A DNA stretch of 64,000 nucleotides, from contig JAILWY010000027.1 in the NCBI GenBank assembly GCA_022113835.1, forward strand, positions 8,186,501-8,250,500, written 5' to 3'. The DNA comes from Atopsyche davidsoni (taxonomy: Eukaryota; Arthropoda; Insecta; Trichoptera; Hydrobiosidae). A model generated the notes under the pieces. The model was not told the origin of the DNA and made no database searches. It saw only the letters and a list, made by a program, of their open reading frames with translations. Below, piece after piece: positions 24,501 through 37,660 of this stretch (positions within the stretch are counted from its first letter, which is position 1; each line of letters opens with the position of its first letter). Both the position numbers and the translations under genes were made by a program.

Positions 24501-27500
24501 AAACATTGCAAACAAGCAAAAATGGATACTTTGTCTTTTTAAAAGCTAATACATGAAAGTGGGATACGCGTTTTTTCACGAGTTTTAATATATCTTGTGT
24601 TCATAATTTACACGCATTACTTTTATATACCAAAATGAGAGTTTCTTTATGCACTTGCAATCACAATGATTTATAGAGTATTCAAACGAACTTACAACTC
24701 GCGGACAAAATAATCAAAACCGCCATGAACCCGAGACCTGTTGCTCTGCCAAGTGATTTACACTGACATTATCATAAACTGCAATTCTCATATTTTTATT
24801 AGTCTATTATTTTGTTTTTTTTTATTTCTATTATTGAGATTTTTTAATGATTTGCTATGTAACGTTCATTCTTTGACATTGATGTACTTCGTTAACTTAA
24901 ATTATAAACAATAAAAAGTTCCATTGGTTCGTTCTACATTGAGTTATATGGTCGTTTGAAATGTTATTTTGTATTTAGGAAGTTTTTGAATGCTAAAAAA
25001 TAAATTGTCCCGCGGTGCGCTGGTTGCGCGCGCCTGTCGGTTTCCTCGGATCTATTCCTGAGCGTCGCTCTTGCGCCCCCGCTCGCGTGGTTGAGGGGTA
25101 GTGTGACCGAGCCCAGCCGTAAATAACCCGCGGTCGTCGAACCCGACCCTCCTCCATGCACTTGAAAACATCATCGAACTAACGTTTGTCGCATCTACTC
25201 CGTTATTCCTTTAAATATTCATTTCAACACACAAACAACGATAACTTTTCGTTTAATTAGCATAACAACATTCTCAACTCAACCTTTAATTTTAAATGTA
25301 AATTATTAGTATTCTGTAGTGAAATACATTTAGGGGTGTAAAACATGGTTTCGTTATTGTATAATATCGCAGAAATAACATATTGGCTGTGTTTATATGA
25401 AACTCTTCACTTAAATGTATTTCAGGCATAGTGACAGATACAGCATCTTGGCCTTGCCTGCACTTATTTTAAAGTCAATACAAATTGCAATGAGTCATAT
25501 ATAAGAGCAATGGTTTTATTTTACTCAGGCCAAATATTTACTTTGTTAGATCAAAAAACTAACAATTCAAAACTAGAGCGTCCCATAAACATCACACTTA
25601 AAATTAAATTCGTTAAAAAAATTGCATACTTTAATTGGTTAAACTGCACTTCATTGCTATCTATGTTAACAAAATTAAATAATTATAAATAAAATTACTA
25701 TTATTATCGCGCCAGTATATCTAACTGTAATTATTATTATTACTTTCCTTATAAGAGTTGCTTTACATGCTTAATTCTGTAATGTATACGGATGACTTAT
25801 AATTGAGAGGTGTAGGCATTAGAGCACCATCTCGACACGGTGCCCATTTCAAGATGTCCGATTCCTATTTGAGCCACTCTCAATTGGGCGCTCTTGAAAC
25901 ACATTCGCCAATCAATAAATCACCCATTATAAATTCGACGTGAATAATTACACTCGACTAACCATCCGTGTCTAATTTTTCAACACATAAATTTACGAGA
26001 CTTCAAAAAACGTGGCTCATATCTGATTAAAGATTTAAAATGCAACAACATCTCGGCTTCTAGGTCATTTTTTTTATCATCGAGAGGTCAATCATTTTAC
26101 CGGATTTATAATATTTTCCGTGTCAAAGCGTGTTTAGTGTGGCTAACCTTTTCGAATGATATGTTATTAAATACCGAACTGTTTTTATTTTGACGCTTAT
26201 TTCTATTTGATTCCCTAATTGGTCGTGTATAAATCAGTCTGATTGATATTTGACACAGACCAGGTGATTATCCGCTCTTAAAGCTGTGCATAGACAAGTT
26301 ATTCTCCGGCAGTGATCGTGTATAAATCCTGCTTATATCATTTTATTCTTCATATTAATATTTTAAATCGTGGTTTTATCCATCTGTTGTAATTATTCTT
26401 TATTTGTGTCATTTGTGAGATTATTTTTTTACCTTTCACGCATAGACTATTCGTAATGTGCTACCAGTGGTGTCAAGTGAAGAGATTATTAGAACTTTTT
26501 AATGAATTTACGCAAGATTTATTTGATTATATTTTGTTTGTTTTTAAATTCCAGATTTTTAGTAGTTGAATGAGTTTACTAGTCTATCAAGTAAATTTAG
26601 TATTTCGTTACATAGCAAGTTCTGAGTCAGCTTCTGGTCTATGCTTAGCTTTGGAGCGTTTGGCAGGAGCAGTATGCACCGTAGGCATGGAAACATCAAA
26701 GACACGCTGACTCACGACCGACGCCACTGGAGAATCGTGAAATCTTTAAACGCCGCCCATTTGATATATTCTCAACGGAGGCACTTATCGGAATTACGAA
26801 TGGCAATAGCTTCTATAAAAGGTGAGAGGAGAACGGATATGGGGCTACGAAATCGCCTTTTATGAACATTATTTAGATGATTACGTCATGACTGAAGACT
26901 ACAAATTAATATGGAATCATCTATTTATAGATTGACCTGCGTATTTTGCTACTCAGAGATCATAAACGGTAAACCATGTCGCACCATGAAATTAGTTAAA
27001 AATCTATCCAAACACAGCAATAAAGTAATGGAGATACATCAATTTTCAATTCAATATATTTTTCAGTTTTGCTGTTTATCATTAGCATACGATACACACT
27101 TCGTTGTCCCTAGATTGTTTAATTTGATTATATTGCCTATACCTCTGTGCAGTAACAGGTGATTTATCCCTAAAATCCAATTGACAAGTCGGGAATGTGC
27201 TATCTTCTTCAAGAAGTGGAATATATTTGATGTAAAATGGCGAAAAGTCAGTTGGAATTCATTCAATAACAGCAATAAAGCTGTTCTCACCCGGTGTCCT
27301 TGCTTATCGTTGGTTTGGTTATGTTGATTTAATGAACTGTTTATTGGTCAAAATTCTCGGACACCGCATTTATTTATTCCTCTGTTATTTTCGATTTTGG
27401 CTTGTAACATCACAGGGCGTTTGTCCGATTCCGAGAAAATCGTTAAAACCAAGTACTCGGAGCACATCAGTGAGATCTTACGTCTTATTCAACGGTCTGT

Positions 27501-29520
27501 CTATTATTATATTTAATAATCCACTTTGAAAATTCTCTGCTTTCGAGTGATCTGCGTCGCTGAGATTTTATAGTTTATGCTTTATGGTATAGTAAAATGG
27601 GAATATGTTATAGAGCCACTCTGGCAGCTGAGCTATCCAGCACACCTGGTGGACTTTTCTAGAAGGCTTCCCTTGCCTTTGTTATGAAAAGTGGTACGCG
27701 CACTTTCTCGCACGGCGCAAGTATACTTGCGGCACATTTGGTTAAAATACTTTTCTGTGTCCAAACGGCGCGCCATGTTTTGATACTACGACAAAAAATG
27801 AAGGATTTTAATTTGATTACATAAACATAAGGTGTAAGATTTAAGCTACTCTGTAAAATGTTGGGTATGGACAAGTTTGTATACTGCATGTGATTTATTT
27901 TTTATTAATAATTTTAATTTCTAGTAGTATATTTAGTACTAGCTTCTTTCAGTGATCTTATTACACGGATCGAATAAATAAATAAATTTATATACATTTT
28001 TCATTTTAATGTTTTAAGTAATCAATATTTTTGACAGAGAGTACTTGGTGGAATTCTATTTTATTTAATATATTAATAGAGTATCAATATTAGATTAAAT
28101 CTAATCCAGTTGGAGATGTATACTAAGTTCTCAAAACAGACCTGAGTAGCTTATAACTGATGAATCTGCTACGTTTATGAACGTAGCAGGGATCCAGTTC
28201 TTACGGTCTGTAAGCAAGTAATATTACTAATTTTCCGCCTTGCTACTTTCAATAAAACAATCAGCTTTTCAAACGCGTCAGTTGCCGCCGTGTTCCCTTC
28301 ATCTTCACACTCGTGTACTTTACACACTTCAGAACAATTCTAGATCTTCTATGTGAAATCTCGTACAGTTCCTAACAACTATGTCAAAATTCCAGTCAAA
28401 GTTCAGTGGCTTCAAAACTATGCAGTGCCTCCATCAAAGTTCGTCACGTCTTGACACACAAGAATATTGGTATAATTTATGTTCTGAGACATTTTTCGGC
28501 TGTCTTAATATGGTGACCTCCTGAACACTGACACTGTGACACGGTTACTTAATATTTTGAAACGTAAACGCGTTATCTTGGTGGATAAATTCACAATTTG
28601 ATCAAAAAAACTCATATATAGAGGATGCTCTTCTCGGCAGTAGTTGACAACGCTGCGACACTGTCCATACGATGTTGTCCGGCTTTCCAAACAGCTCAGG
28701 TAGAAAAGCAAAAGCGTTCAATCAACGACAAGAGAAAAACGACGTACAAAGAGTACATGCCATTCTAGTTTCATTGTACTCCCAAACGAGTCATTAGAAT
28801 CCTAATATAATTTTAGCAATAGGTTTTAGCAATAATTATTAGGCCGAATAATTAATTTTCAAGGTATACCTCAAAAACGTTTATTGTCGTGGTTTTTTTT
28901 TTTTTTTTTTTTTTAATTTTTAATCTTTTTTTTGTGTTGTTTGTATCGCCCTTTTCTTTAATCTAATGGACGGCGGAGGCCCCGAAATGTTTTCGAACCC
29001 GTGTCTGGATCTTAGATCGTCACGGCTGTCAACAGACAAACCTGTCAAACTCCATGTCCGTATTCGGGTGTTTGCCCAAGCACGCGTCCCGTGGAGCCGC
29101 GCGGGCTTGACGAATGTTGTTTACCATGGCCCGAGCGACGCGCGGTTCCCACGTACCGCACCGCACAGAAGGAGAAACATCCCAATCGTAACAATAAAAC
29201 TTATCACTACCGTGCAATCGTTCCCTGTTGAGTGTCTGCGTAATGAAGATCTTTTGAGTCTAATGCACTCTAGCGTCGTGTTTATATTTTCATCAACTAC
29301 GTAGCTTCAGCTCATGTTGAGCTATAATTTTTTCAGAGTAATAGATACCTTTCTACTTTCGTTTTTCACTACTGAATCATTGTCCTGTTGAACAATTTTC
29401 ATCGGTTGACTGTGTCTTCAAAGGGTTATTTTGATACGATACAACCAGTAGACTCTTGAAATCACTCGGTTTTGCTTATCAATTAAAACCTTTTAAATGA
29501 AACGATGTTATTATTCTTTG
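21589..29520. other. Long intron-like non-coding stretch, no gene seen
   Basis: Mostly AT-rich. GC-rich islands stand at about 24990-25160, 26640-26865 and 28970-29200. A POU octamer lies at 24348-24355. A perfect hairpin (CTGCTACGTT at 28166-28175, AACGTAGCAG at 28180-28189, loop TATG) and a poly-T run of about 22 at roughly 28892-28913 are present. Open frames across the islands have no domains. A tRNA A-box-like sequence (TAGCTCAGCTGCCAGAG, minus strand, about 27625-27641) has no B-box. Confidence 0.5.
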
Positions 29521-29641
29521 TACTGATTTTGTGTTTTTCTTTTTGTTGCAGGTATTTTGAAAACATTGATAATCTTCGGAGATGCAAAGAATTTCATATA
29601 CAAGAAACCTGAAATGAATATGCATTCTTATATTCTGTACA
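29521..29641 (+). other. Candidate recursive splice site 3 with RS-exon
   Basis: A branch point-like TACTGAT (29521-29527), a long pyrimidine tract (about 29529-29547) and TTGCAG|GTATTT give a joined 3'/5' splice site at 29551/29552. The donor half is weaker than at sites 1, 2 and 4. A second donor ACA|GTAAGA at 29642 would close a 90-nt RS-exon. A fold-back element begins about 50 nt further on. Confidence 0.36.
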
Positions 29642-29694
29642 GTAAGATTTCATGTTGTTGAGGGACAAGGCATTTGCATGGTGAAGATCCATTA

Positions 29695-30231
29695 ATATAA
29701 TGAAATAAGTAAACTTTTTATTTATATCTTCACATTGAGTTTATTTTATTATTTGCATTACTAGTTTCAACCTTATAACCAGGTCATCATCAGATGCACG
29801 ACTTAAACTAGCAAAATCTACTATAATAATAGCCATTGTGTGTTTATTTGTATGTTTGTATGTATGTTTCATTTTTCCGTTCTGTATAGAATATCTTAAA
29901 AGATACAACGCTGATTTTTTGCACATAAGTTAAGTAAATTTTTCCGCAGCTATGTGCCGAATTTCAAGACGATAGGATAATATTTTCATTCATAAACTTT
30001 AAAATATGCTTTAGCTAAACTTTAATTATATAATTCACTTCTTCGCCGCGAGATGTCGTTCACCGCGAGAATTTAGACGCATCGTTCATCAAATTCGTCA
30101 TTTTGTGACGGGCTACATTACTAGTATAGAAATAACATATGACCTGGTTATAAGGTTGAAACTAGTAATGCAAATAATAAAATAAACTCAATGTGAAGAT
30201 ATAAATAAAAAGTTTACTTATTTCATTATAT
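29695..30231. mobile_element. Fold-back element with perfect 93-bp terminal inverted repeats
   Basis: Positions 29695-29787 and 30139-30231 are exact inverted copies over 93 bp by my reading. The outer end is ATATAATGAAATAAG and the inner end TAACCAGGTCAT. The 351-bp interior is non-coding, with a TGTTTGTATGTATG simple stretch. No target-site duplication touches the arms, but GTAAGATTTCAT occurs 41 bp left of the left arm (29642-29653) and immediately after the right arm (30232-30243). Perfect arms imply a recent insertion or recent arm homogenisation. Long-TIR MITEs of Mutator-like or fold-back type are the nearest known classes. The family is not recognised. Confidence 0.75.
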
Positions 30232-30243
30232 GTAAGATTTCAT

Positions 30244-33200
30244 ATTGATTAACACTAGTGGCACGCAGCGTATTTTAAATCTAAGAATGCAGTTAGTTAT
30301 ATAAATACTACACTTATTTGATAAAACATCGTTCTGATCTGTACATTCTTAAAACAGAGCGATTGCAAGTTCGGCAGTCAGCAAATTCCATCTTTTAGAG
30401 CTATTTTACACCAAGACTTATTGTGCACCTCCCGGAAAGACTTTTAACTCTGAATATATTTTATACCTTCTTGGATTTAATAAGATATGGGCCGAATGTG
30501 TATAATAGTGGAAAACTGGAGGACGTCTCTGGGCTCTGGGCAAAGCGAGTTGAAAGGGTAGTGGTATCTAAATGGAATAATGCATTTAAGCTGTAAACCG
30601 ACAAGAATGATGCCTCCACGTTCAGGCCGATTACTGAAGGGAGAAACGCGACCTTACCTGATAAAAAGGGAAACACTATATTTATCATTCTAAAATATTT
30701 TTTCTTCTGAAATGCCACTTCGCTTGCGACTTAATGCTAGTCCATTTAACTGTATTTCCGAGAATCTCCTGTTAGCTGAAAGCATTTCACATTTTGTGTG
30801 CTTTTTTTTTACTATTATAATTTATTGAATGTGTACCGTTTATCTGACAAGCGGTTATTTCTGCAGTGGGAATGATATATTATAAAGATTACGAGACTCG
30901 TTTAATCGCGTTTAAAATTCTCTAAATACTTGCAGAATAATTAATGAACCTGCCGGCGGCCCAAATTAAAAATGTGCTACGTAGCGCGGGTCAATCGGCC
31001 GAAAATGAACACTCTCGACTGGAATATTATCATTACAATCTGCCAACGGCCAGTCCGCACTTTATGTCAAATTAACAACGTTTTAAAAGGCTTTTTAATG
31101 TTTAAAAAATATATTTACGATAACATCTTATTTATTTCATGACACTAATAATAAATGACATTATAGTATTCGAATAATCACACTTTGATAAACTCAAAAT
31201 TAATTAAACAATAATTTGTAAATTCACACAAGCTTTAAAATATATATGATTGGATTCATATTGTATAATGCATTTAAATATTTCAGTGGTAAATGTGCTG
31301 TAGAGGATAGTAGAATTCATGAATATAAACTTTAGATTAAAATTACTTGACGAAATCCACAGAAGTGTCATTATGTTATTTGAAAAGGCACTATTTTAAA
31401 TCCAAGTATTAATTAATACTTCTAACTTTGATTATTGATATCTTACTTTGTTAAAAAAATACTCAACTGTCGAGTAACTTATTTTTTATTAAATATTCTC
31501 TCTTAAGTTAACGCGTATACTGGTTATATCAGTAAATATTTGTATGTATATTTTATAAATATTTTTTTGAAATCCTTTTAAATTTTGTACAAGTAAATGT
31601 GAAAATATTCATATTTTAAGCCAATATTGAATACTTTTAACAACATAAATTATCTGTCATAGTCTTGACTCATCATTCTATGCATAATACAATTTGAATA
31701 TATTTCGGTAATTTCAAAGAAAAAGTTTATAGTGCCGAAGGTGTCATTATATTCCCAAGAAACTGCGACTCACAGATTTTCAAAATACTCCATTAAAATA
31801 ATACAAAATTTCACACGCACCGATTTAATATCCCGCTGCCCGTTAGGGCCGGCTTGTCGCTCCAGACGGGCTTCTATGACGCCCCGAGCTCCTTACAGAG
31901 CAGAGGCGGCCATTACCGCCATTGTGTGCCATGATTTATGCATTTGTGCCGTTTTTTCCTCGCATCTGAGGCCAGCTCGTCCGCTGGGTTGACCGCTTCG
32001 AGAGCTCGCATGGCAACGACTTCAAAAGCATATGGGCCCTTTCTAAACTTGACATGTAGTATATTTGATATTTTATTTAAGACACGTTAATTTAAACTAT
32101 GCTTAAAAATGATTTTTACATTTTATTTTTACCTTGGTACTGAAAGAAATACACAGTGATTTATTAGTACGTTACAACTGTAAATATTAATAGAAATCTC
32201 AATACTATGTAGACAATTCTTGGTATCTTGAAAGATTGATGGTTCGGCTTGAAAACTACGCAGTCTAATTGCTGACTTAAGAAGAGCAAAGAAATACAAG
32301 TAATACGATATCCATTATAAATGCTATTTATACTGCTGGGGTTGTTTATGATTGAAGTCAGATTAAGCTATATTTACTATATACGTTGGTACAATTAAAT
32401 ATAAACAGAGGTGTAAGACAGCAAAAAATAAATTAAAAAGGTAGATCTCGATGAATTGAACATGAGAAGCATATTACACCAGGCAGAGAATCCTAATGCA
32501 TGTAAAACTTTCACGCACTAAAATAACCCATGATGGCAAGTTGAGAGGATAGAATATTATTTAAGCCTCTATTTTTATGAAGCTATATATTTGAAAGTTC
32601 ATTTACGTAAAGGGGGCATCTACGCATGAATCACCCAACGCGAGTTGTAAAATGAGACATTCATATAAAATAGATGCATTTCTGATGTATTTTTGAATAC
32701 TGTGATTTACGGCAACACATAAAAGTTCACACGTCCAAAACAACAAACTCCATTGCACTCATGCGCTGTTATAAATCTGTCACGCTCAAGATGCGAGTGC
32801 TGTTTTAAGTGTATAATTATGTTTTTCTTGGGTCTTTGAAGATTTCTGGGTTTTGTGCTAAAAACCTGACAAATAAACCCTTTGTTTTTGAGGTCAATTT
32901 ATCACACTGCAAATGTTATGTCATTGCTACGTTTGTGCAGTTTCCCGTTACTGTAATTTATAATAAAACTGATGTCACAATATGCAGTTAATTAAACCTA
33001 ATTAATCTATGTTTGTTTGTTTCTGAGAAAAGACTACACATGGTGTGGCATCATGCTCCATGACAAAGCATCAATAATTGGAATAACTGAATTGTGCATA
33101 ATTTTTTTTGAGAATTTTACGTTAATAGTTGTTTTGGTATATTACTTTGAATTAATAATAACTTCACTTAAAAATAACATGAAATATATTGTTTGTATTA

Positions 33201-34319
33201 ATAATCAAAATATCTGCTCGCAGAGAGCCTGACATCTTTAAATATTTATATAAATGCAGCTTCGCACTTAAATTAATAATTTCATTTGTACGTTTATAAA
33301 ATACCGAACCGAATTTGTTTATAATTATAAATATTAATTACTAAAGCTAACTAAAGTTTGTATATTCAAGCCTTATTAATTGGTTTTTTTTATAGACAGT
33401 GCAAAATACTTAAATATAAATCACCACAAGCTACCTCACACTAAAATGGAAACTATACATTTTTTTATCATAGAAATATTAAAAATCATGAAAATAAAAT
33501 AATTTTGCATTTCAATTTTTAAAGACTGGCATTCTTTAAGATTTTACAAATCGTCGCCGTCAAATATTTTGACAATATCTGATAATGGGTTGATTTATTC
33601 GCTTCATTCCTTGCCAATGCAAAAAATCGGTGTCAAACATATTTGCACAAAATGGCGTGATAGCACTCGCGTCGGCAGATGCAGTAGGCGAGGGCTGATG
33701 ATGCAGCCAGAGTGTGAATAGACCCTGGACTGCTGCCAGCGCACACGACCGCCATGGCACTTGTCATATGTTTTTATATTCTTGAATATTCTATAATAAC
33801 AAACCGCTGAAAAAAATATTGAATTTTCACAACATTCGGTAGAGGTTTTGATCATTGTACGCATTTCAAATCATCTCTGATTTTAGAGCTTTGTTGTTTG
33901 TTGCTATTTTATTATCTTACATTGTTTTATGTACCTGGCTTTTAAGCCGTCTGTCTTGTTTGTCAAGCACATTTTTCATTTACAGGTTTTGTAATTATAT
34001 GCAACCTTATCAGCTCGACCCCCCACTCAGGGACGCACGCCGAATTTTCTAGATGAAAAGTCAATATAAATCTGATAATAGTTTTAAATTACTCATAAAG
34101 GTGACTTTTTGCACCATTCCATCACAACAAAGCATAAAACATTTATATTTAAAAATATTGTGAAAATACAATTTAGCTTAAATAAAATAGTGTGCCTTCT
34201 ATGTTTCTGAAATCATAATTATTGATAATGTCTCTTTCGAGGCGAAAGCAACTTTTACATTCGTGTCAAAAAGCTTCATTCTTAGTATTATAATTTTTAA
34301 ATTTTAAACTTTTAAAATA
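30244..34319. other. AT-rich stretch with islands, no gene seen
   Basis: GC-richer islands are at about 30940-31060 (with AATTAATGAA homeodomain cores) and 31820-32030. The rest is AT-rich. Short open frames (30461-30718 minus, 33560-33864 minus and others) show no domain. Confidence 0.5.
30652..30680 (-). other. Candidate minus-strand joined splice site
   Basis: On the minus strand, GTTTCCCTTTTTATCAG|GTAAGG combines a good polypyrimidine acceptor with a good donor (junction between 30658 and 30657). It is the only strong joined site I found on this strand. I see no clear second donor within 100 nt, so evidence for recursive splicing is weaker than for the plus-strand set. Confidence 0.25.
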
Positions 34320-34690
34320 CGAGTCTCCGGTAGAGATCGTATCGCGGAGAATGCCGGTATTCAGATCTGAAATTAAATTTTCTTATTATATGCGGCATTT
34401 CGCAGCTTCGGAGGTGAAACGGCGGTTTTTTCCGCGCCCCGTCCTTTGCGGCCGTACGCAGGGAGATTGCACATCTCGCCCGAGAGAAACGGGGCCGCCG
34501 GGATGTATTATTAAATTATTATTTTCCGGAAACCGTTGCAAAAAAGGCGCCCGCGGGCATCCGCAAATGTGCTATCTCTGGCTTTTTGTTAATTTAGCTC
34601 CGATTTTCTCGGAACACAATGGAACTCTATTCCGGCATCTCGTATGCCAAAACTTGTCCGCCTGTCGTGTGTTTGTTTTTCAACGTCAGG
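34320..34690. promoter_or_regulatory. Large GC-rich conserved-element-like island
   Basis: This 370-bp island mixes GC-rich blocks (GCGCCCGCGGGC, CGGGGCCGCCGGG) with homeodomain cores (ATTATTAAATTATTATT) and the palindrome TTCCGGAA (ETS/STAT-like). The 115-codon frame across it has no domain. It is a strong candidate enhancer or conserved non-coding element by appearance only. Confidence 0.3.
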
Positions 34691-37409
34691 TCGGGTAACG
34701 TGCTGTGTTCTTTAGAGAAATTGGTCAATATTGAACACCAAAATAACTCTGCCATAGAAATGCGAACATTCTTTTAACATTCGGAATAACTGAAACATAA
34801 TAAATACGACTTTCTAACTTTGCTTGAATTGACAAAAAAAACAAATATAACACCAACGTGACTGGTTTCTTCTTAGCATATCTCATCTGGTGTCATATAT
34901 ATATTTTTGCATTTCCCGCTGATTTATGAATCAAAAAAGCATATCTTTACTTGTGACATGAAATTTTAAAGCGTAACCTGTATAATTATTATAGGATTGT
35001 GACGTAGCTTAGTCGGTGAATTATTGAAGCTGAAATGCTGATTAAACATTTTTCGTGAGTTGTGTATTTCATCCACTTGTTAGACGCGATATTTTGTTAC
35101 GATTGTATCGTTTCGCATCGAACTGGTAGAAATCCGCCAATATGAATCGGAACCAAATATAATAAGCGAGTGGTAAATATCTGCTGTATCACCATTCAGT
35201 ACCGTTATGCGAGGCGTGCGTCTTGCGTCCCTCTCCCCCGCGCGGGTGTGAATGGCCGGCGGTGAGAGACGGACACACTGCCCGACATTGCCAGCAAGGT
35301 CGGAAAGAGTTACTACTCGGGTCTACGTATCGCAAAAAAGTCGATTGTAAAATCACATAGTATCGACCTGTTCGGTTTTTTTTTTTATCTTTTCCATAGT
35401 GTGTCGATGTATAAATACACAGGTTATCTTACCTGTGTGCCTGTAAATATAGGCTATTTTGTATTTAATGGTCAGTATATTTATCGATTTAACACCACAC
35501 GATTTTCACTTGGGAGGCCTTCGGTTATATCAAAGAAGTTTCAGCCCTAATGTGCAACATTAGAATAAACGTACGGTGCGTACTTGTAATTTAACATTTA
35601 GTACACAATTTTATTTATTTTCTTTCATCAAATATAAAAATAATATAAGACTTTTCATCTAATCAGGTCGTCTCTACTAAACACGTAAAATAAATATTTT
35701 TTTTAAACAAAAGTCACGGAATCCGCATTTCGCTGTCGTTATGTAATATGATAGTTTCGTTGTTTTGGTATTCGTTATAAATAAAGATTTGTCTATATTT
35801 AAGTAATCGTTAAAAATTAAGAAAACTTCTCAAATAGGATTTTAAGAATAGAAAAATAAATTCTTTGATTCTTGGTGATCTAGAAAAAATTGACTAGTTT
35901 ATCCATTGTTGGATACGTTCTGGCACAACCACTCACCGGCCAAAACACCGATGCTACAGGCGGCGTTCCTCTGCAGGCCGCTTGTTACTCCACCGGCCAT
36001 TAAAGATCGAAACTTTGCCAAATTATGCACAAAGCAACAATCTAATACTACGTATTCTTCGAATAAAATGATTTACGATTGAGGCTGGCTTCTTCGGGTG
36101 CTTTTATATTTAGTCGCTCGGTCTTTGAGTGTTTAAAATTAACCGACCGTTAATGAACGGACAAAGACATTCCTTCGTACGAGTACTACATTGTTTGTAT
36201 TAGGAACTTATCAAACTATTTATTATTAGTCACAGAGATTTGCTTATGTGCTTCTACCATGATTTTACACTATAAACCCATGTGTTATTGATACGCAAAA
36301 CTGCTTTTAAAAATGCACCTCTACGCATTAAATGAGTTTACAAATACATTATAAAATATATGTGTGTATAAATGTACACTGATCAAACCTAGCAAAGCCT
36401 ATGTACGCTGATTGTAGATAATACAAAAATAGTGCACTCTACGCTATTTCACGGGATAATCTTACTTCTCTTATTGAGCAAAACTAATTGAAATTTTATG
36501 CTTTTATGTCGATACAATGTCGCAATCTTATAGCTTTTTAAATATAAATCACTTATATGAAGATCAATCAATACTTTGTAATAATCGGTTACACTATTAC
36601 GCCATACAATCAAAGTAAATGATATAAGCATATTTTCGTATTCAATGCACACCGCATATTTAGAATTGATTCCGATCTACGGCACATATGCATACATTAC
36701 AAAAATACTACAGAATAGTATAAAAAGTGAAAACAGTTCTCTTTGTCTATACACGGTTGATGAATTCTGACCCATTGTTCCCGGTATGGTCCAGTTCTGG
36801 CGCTTGGCTAACTCCGGTCCGCATCCGCCAGCCTGGCTTACATCAGTTGTTGGTATCTCCATGCAGCAGGTGTGGGTGGCATTGAACCACTAATTGTTAC
36901 CTGACAATTAGAATGACGACCTTCCTGACCTTTGCAGGACGTAGTACTTGATACGGCCAAAAATCTCATTTTTATATAAAATTTGCTCCTGTATCTACAA
37001 AAACATATTAAATTTGGCATTTGTTACACTATCTTTTTTTAACATTTGATATTTGATTGGAATTATTTTTTTTAATCTATAATGATGCCTGCAGATTGGT
37101 TCTGATTGGATAATATTATTTTTATTCAATAAAAAATCAAACCTTACATTTCATGTTATTCAATTTTCAAAAAAAAAATTAAAATATGTGTTAATATTAT
37201 TATTTTTACATGTTAAAAAATATGTGTATTACGTATTGTTTAAGTAAATAATAATGACAAATATATATTTTTACTTCAGCAAAAAAATTAAATTATACCT
37301 TTGTTTATAACCCGACGACTTCAGCAATTCTATTTATATTTTAGCTCGTGACAAAATATGCATTATAGAATATTGTTTTCAAATAAATAAAAAATATACA
37401 GAAAATAAC
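34691..37409. other. AT-rich stretch, no gene seen
   Basis: A CpG-rich island lies at about 35200-35300 and another at about 35920-36000 (CACCGGCCA twice). A minus-strand 8-nt micro-exon-like pattern TTTACAG|GCACACAG|GTAAGA occurs at 35427-35447 and is unsupported otherwise. Minus-strand frames at 36677-37020 look slightly coding-like but have no domain. Confidence 0.5.
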
Positions 37410-37660
37410 CCCATAACTTTGTGTCTATGGGTACATTACATAAAATGATTAGGCATCATGTAAATGGTCAGATTGTAATTGCATAACGTTTGAATGCAAA
37501 TTTATAATATAGATCTCGGTAAATAAATAGTAAAGTATCCAAAGAACCCAGGGGGGTTGTGTGTATTCGGATATTATATTAAATGATTCGGCGCTATGCA
37601 AATGATCAGTTTATAATTACATGTTTAAATGTGAGTCTATGATATAGGTGTGTACGTCAT
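37410..37660. repeat. Diverged direct duplication (about 100 bp) with POU octamers
   Basis: Two related units begin TTGTGTCTATGGGTA (about 37419) and TTGTGTGTATTCGGATA (about 37557), offset by about 138 bp. They share TAAATGATT(A/C)GGC, (A/G)TCAG(A/T)TT(G/A)TAATT and GATATAG-type blocks. Each carries an ATGCAAAT POU octamer, at different positions within the unit (37494-37501 and 37596-37603). It is non-coding. Confidence 0.5.

Noticed and set aside
27614..27655. Minus-strand TAGCTCAGCTGCCAGAG, a tRNA A-box-like word
   Set aside because: No anticodon arm, B-box or acceptor stem follows. It is at most a SINE scrap.
34998..35040. GTAGCTTAGTCGGTGAATTATTG resembles a tRNA D-arm
   Set aside because: No T-arm or acceptor stem can be drawn.
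35427..35447. Minus-strand 8-nt micro-exon pattern TTTACAG|GCACACAG|GTAAGA
   Set aside because: The acceptor lacks a pyrimidine tract and such short patterns arise often by chance.
36677..37020. Minus-strand frames that look weakly coding
   Set aside because: No domain, interrupted by stops between the two frames, no splice sites that would join them.
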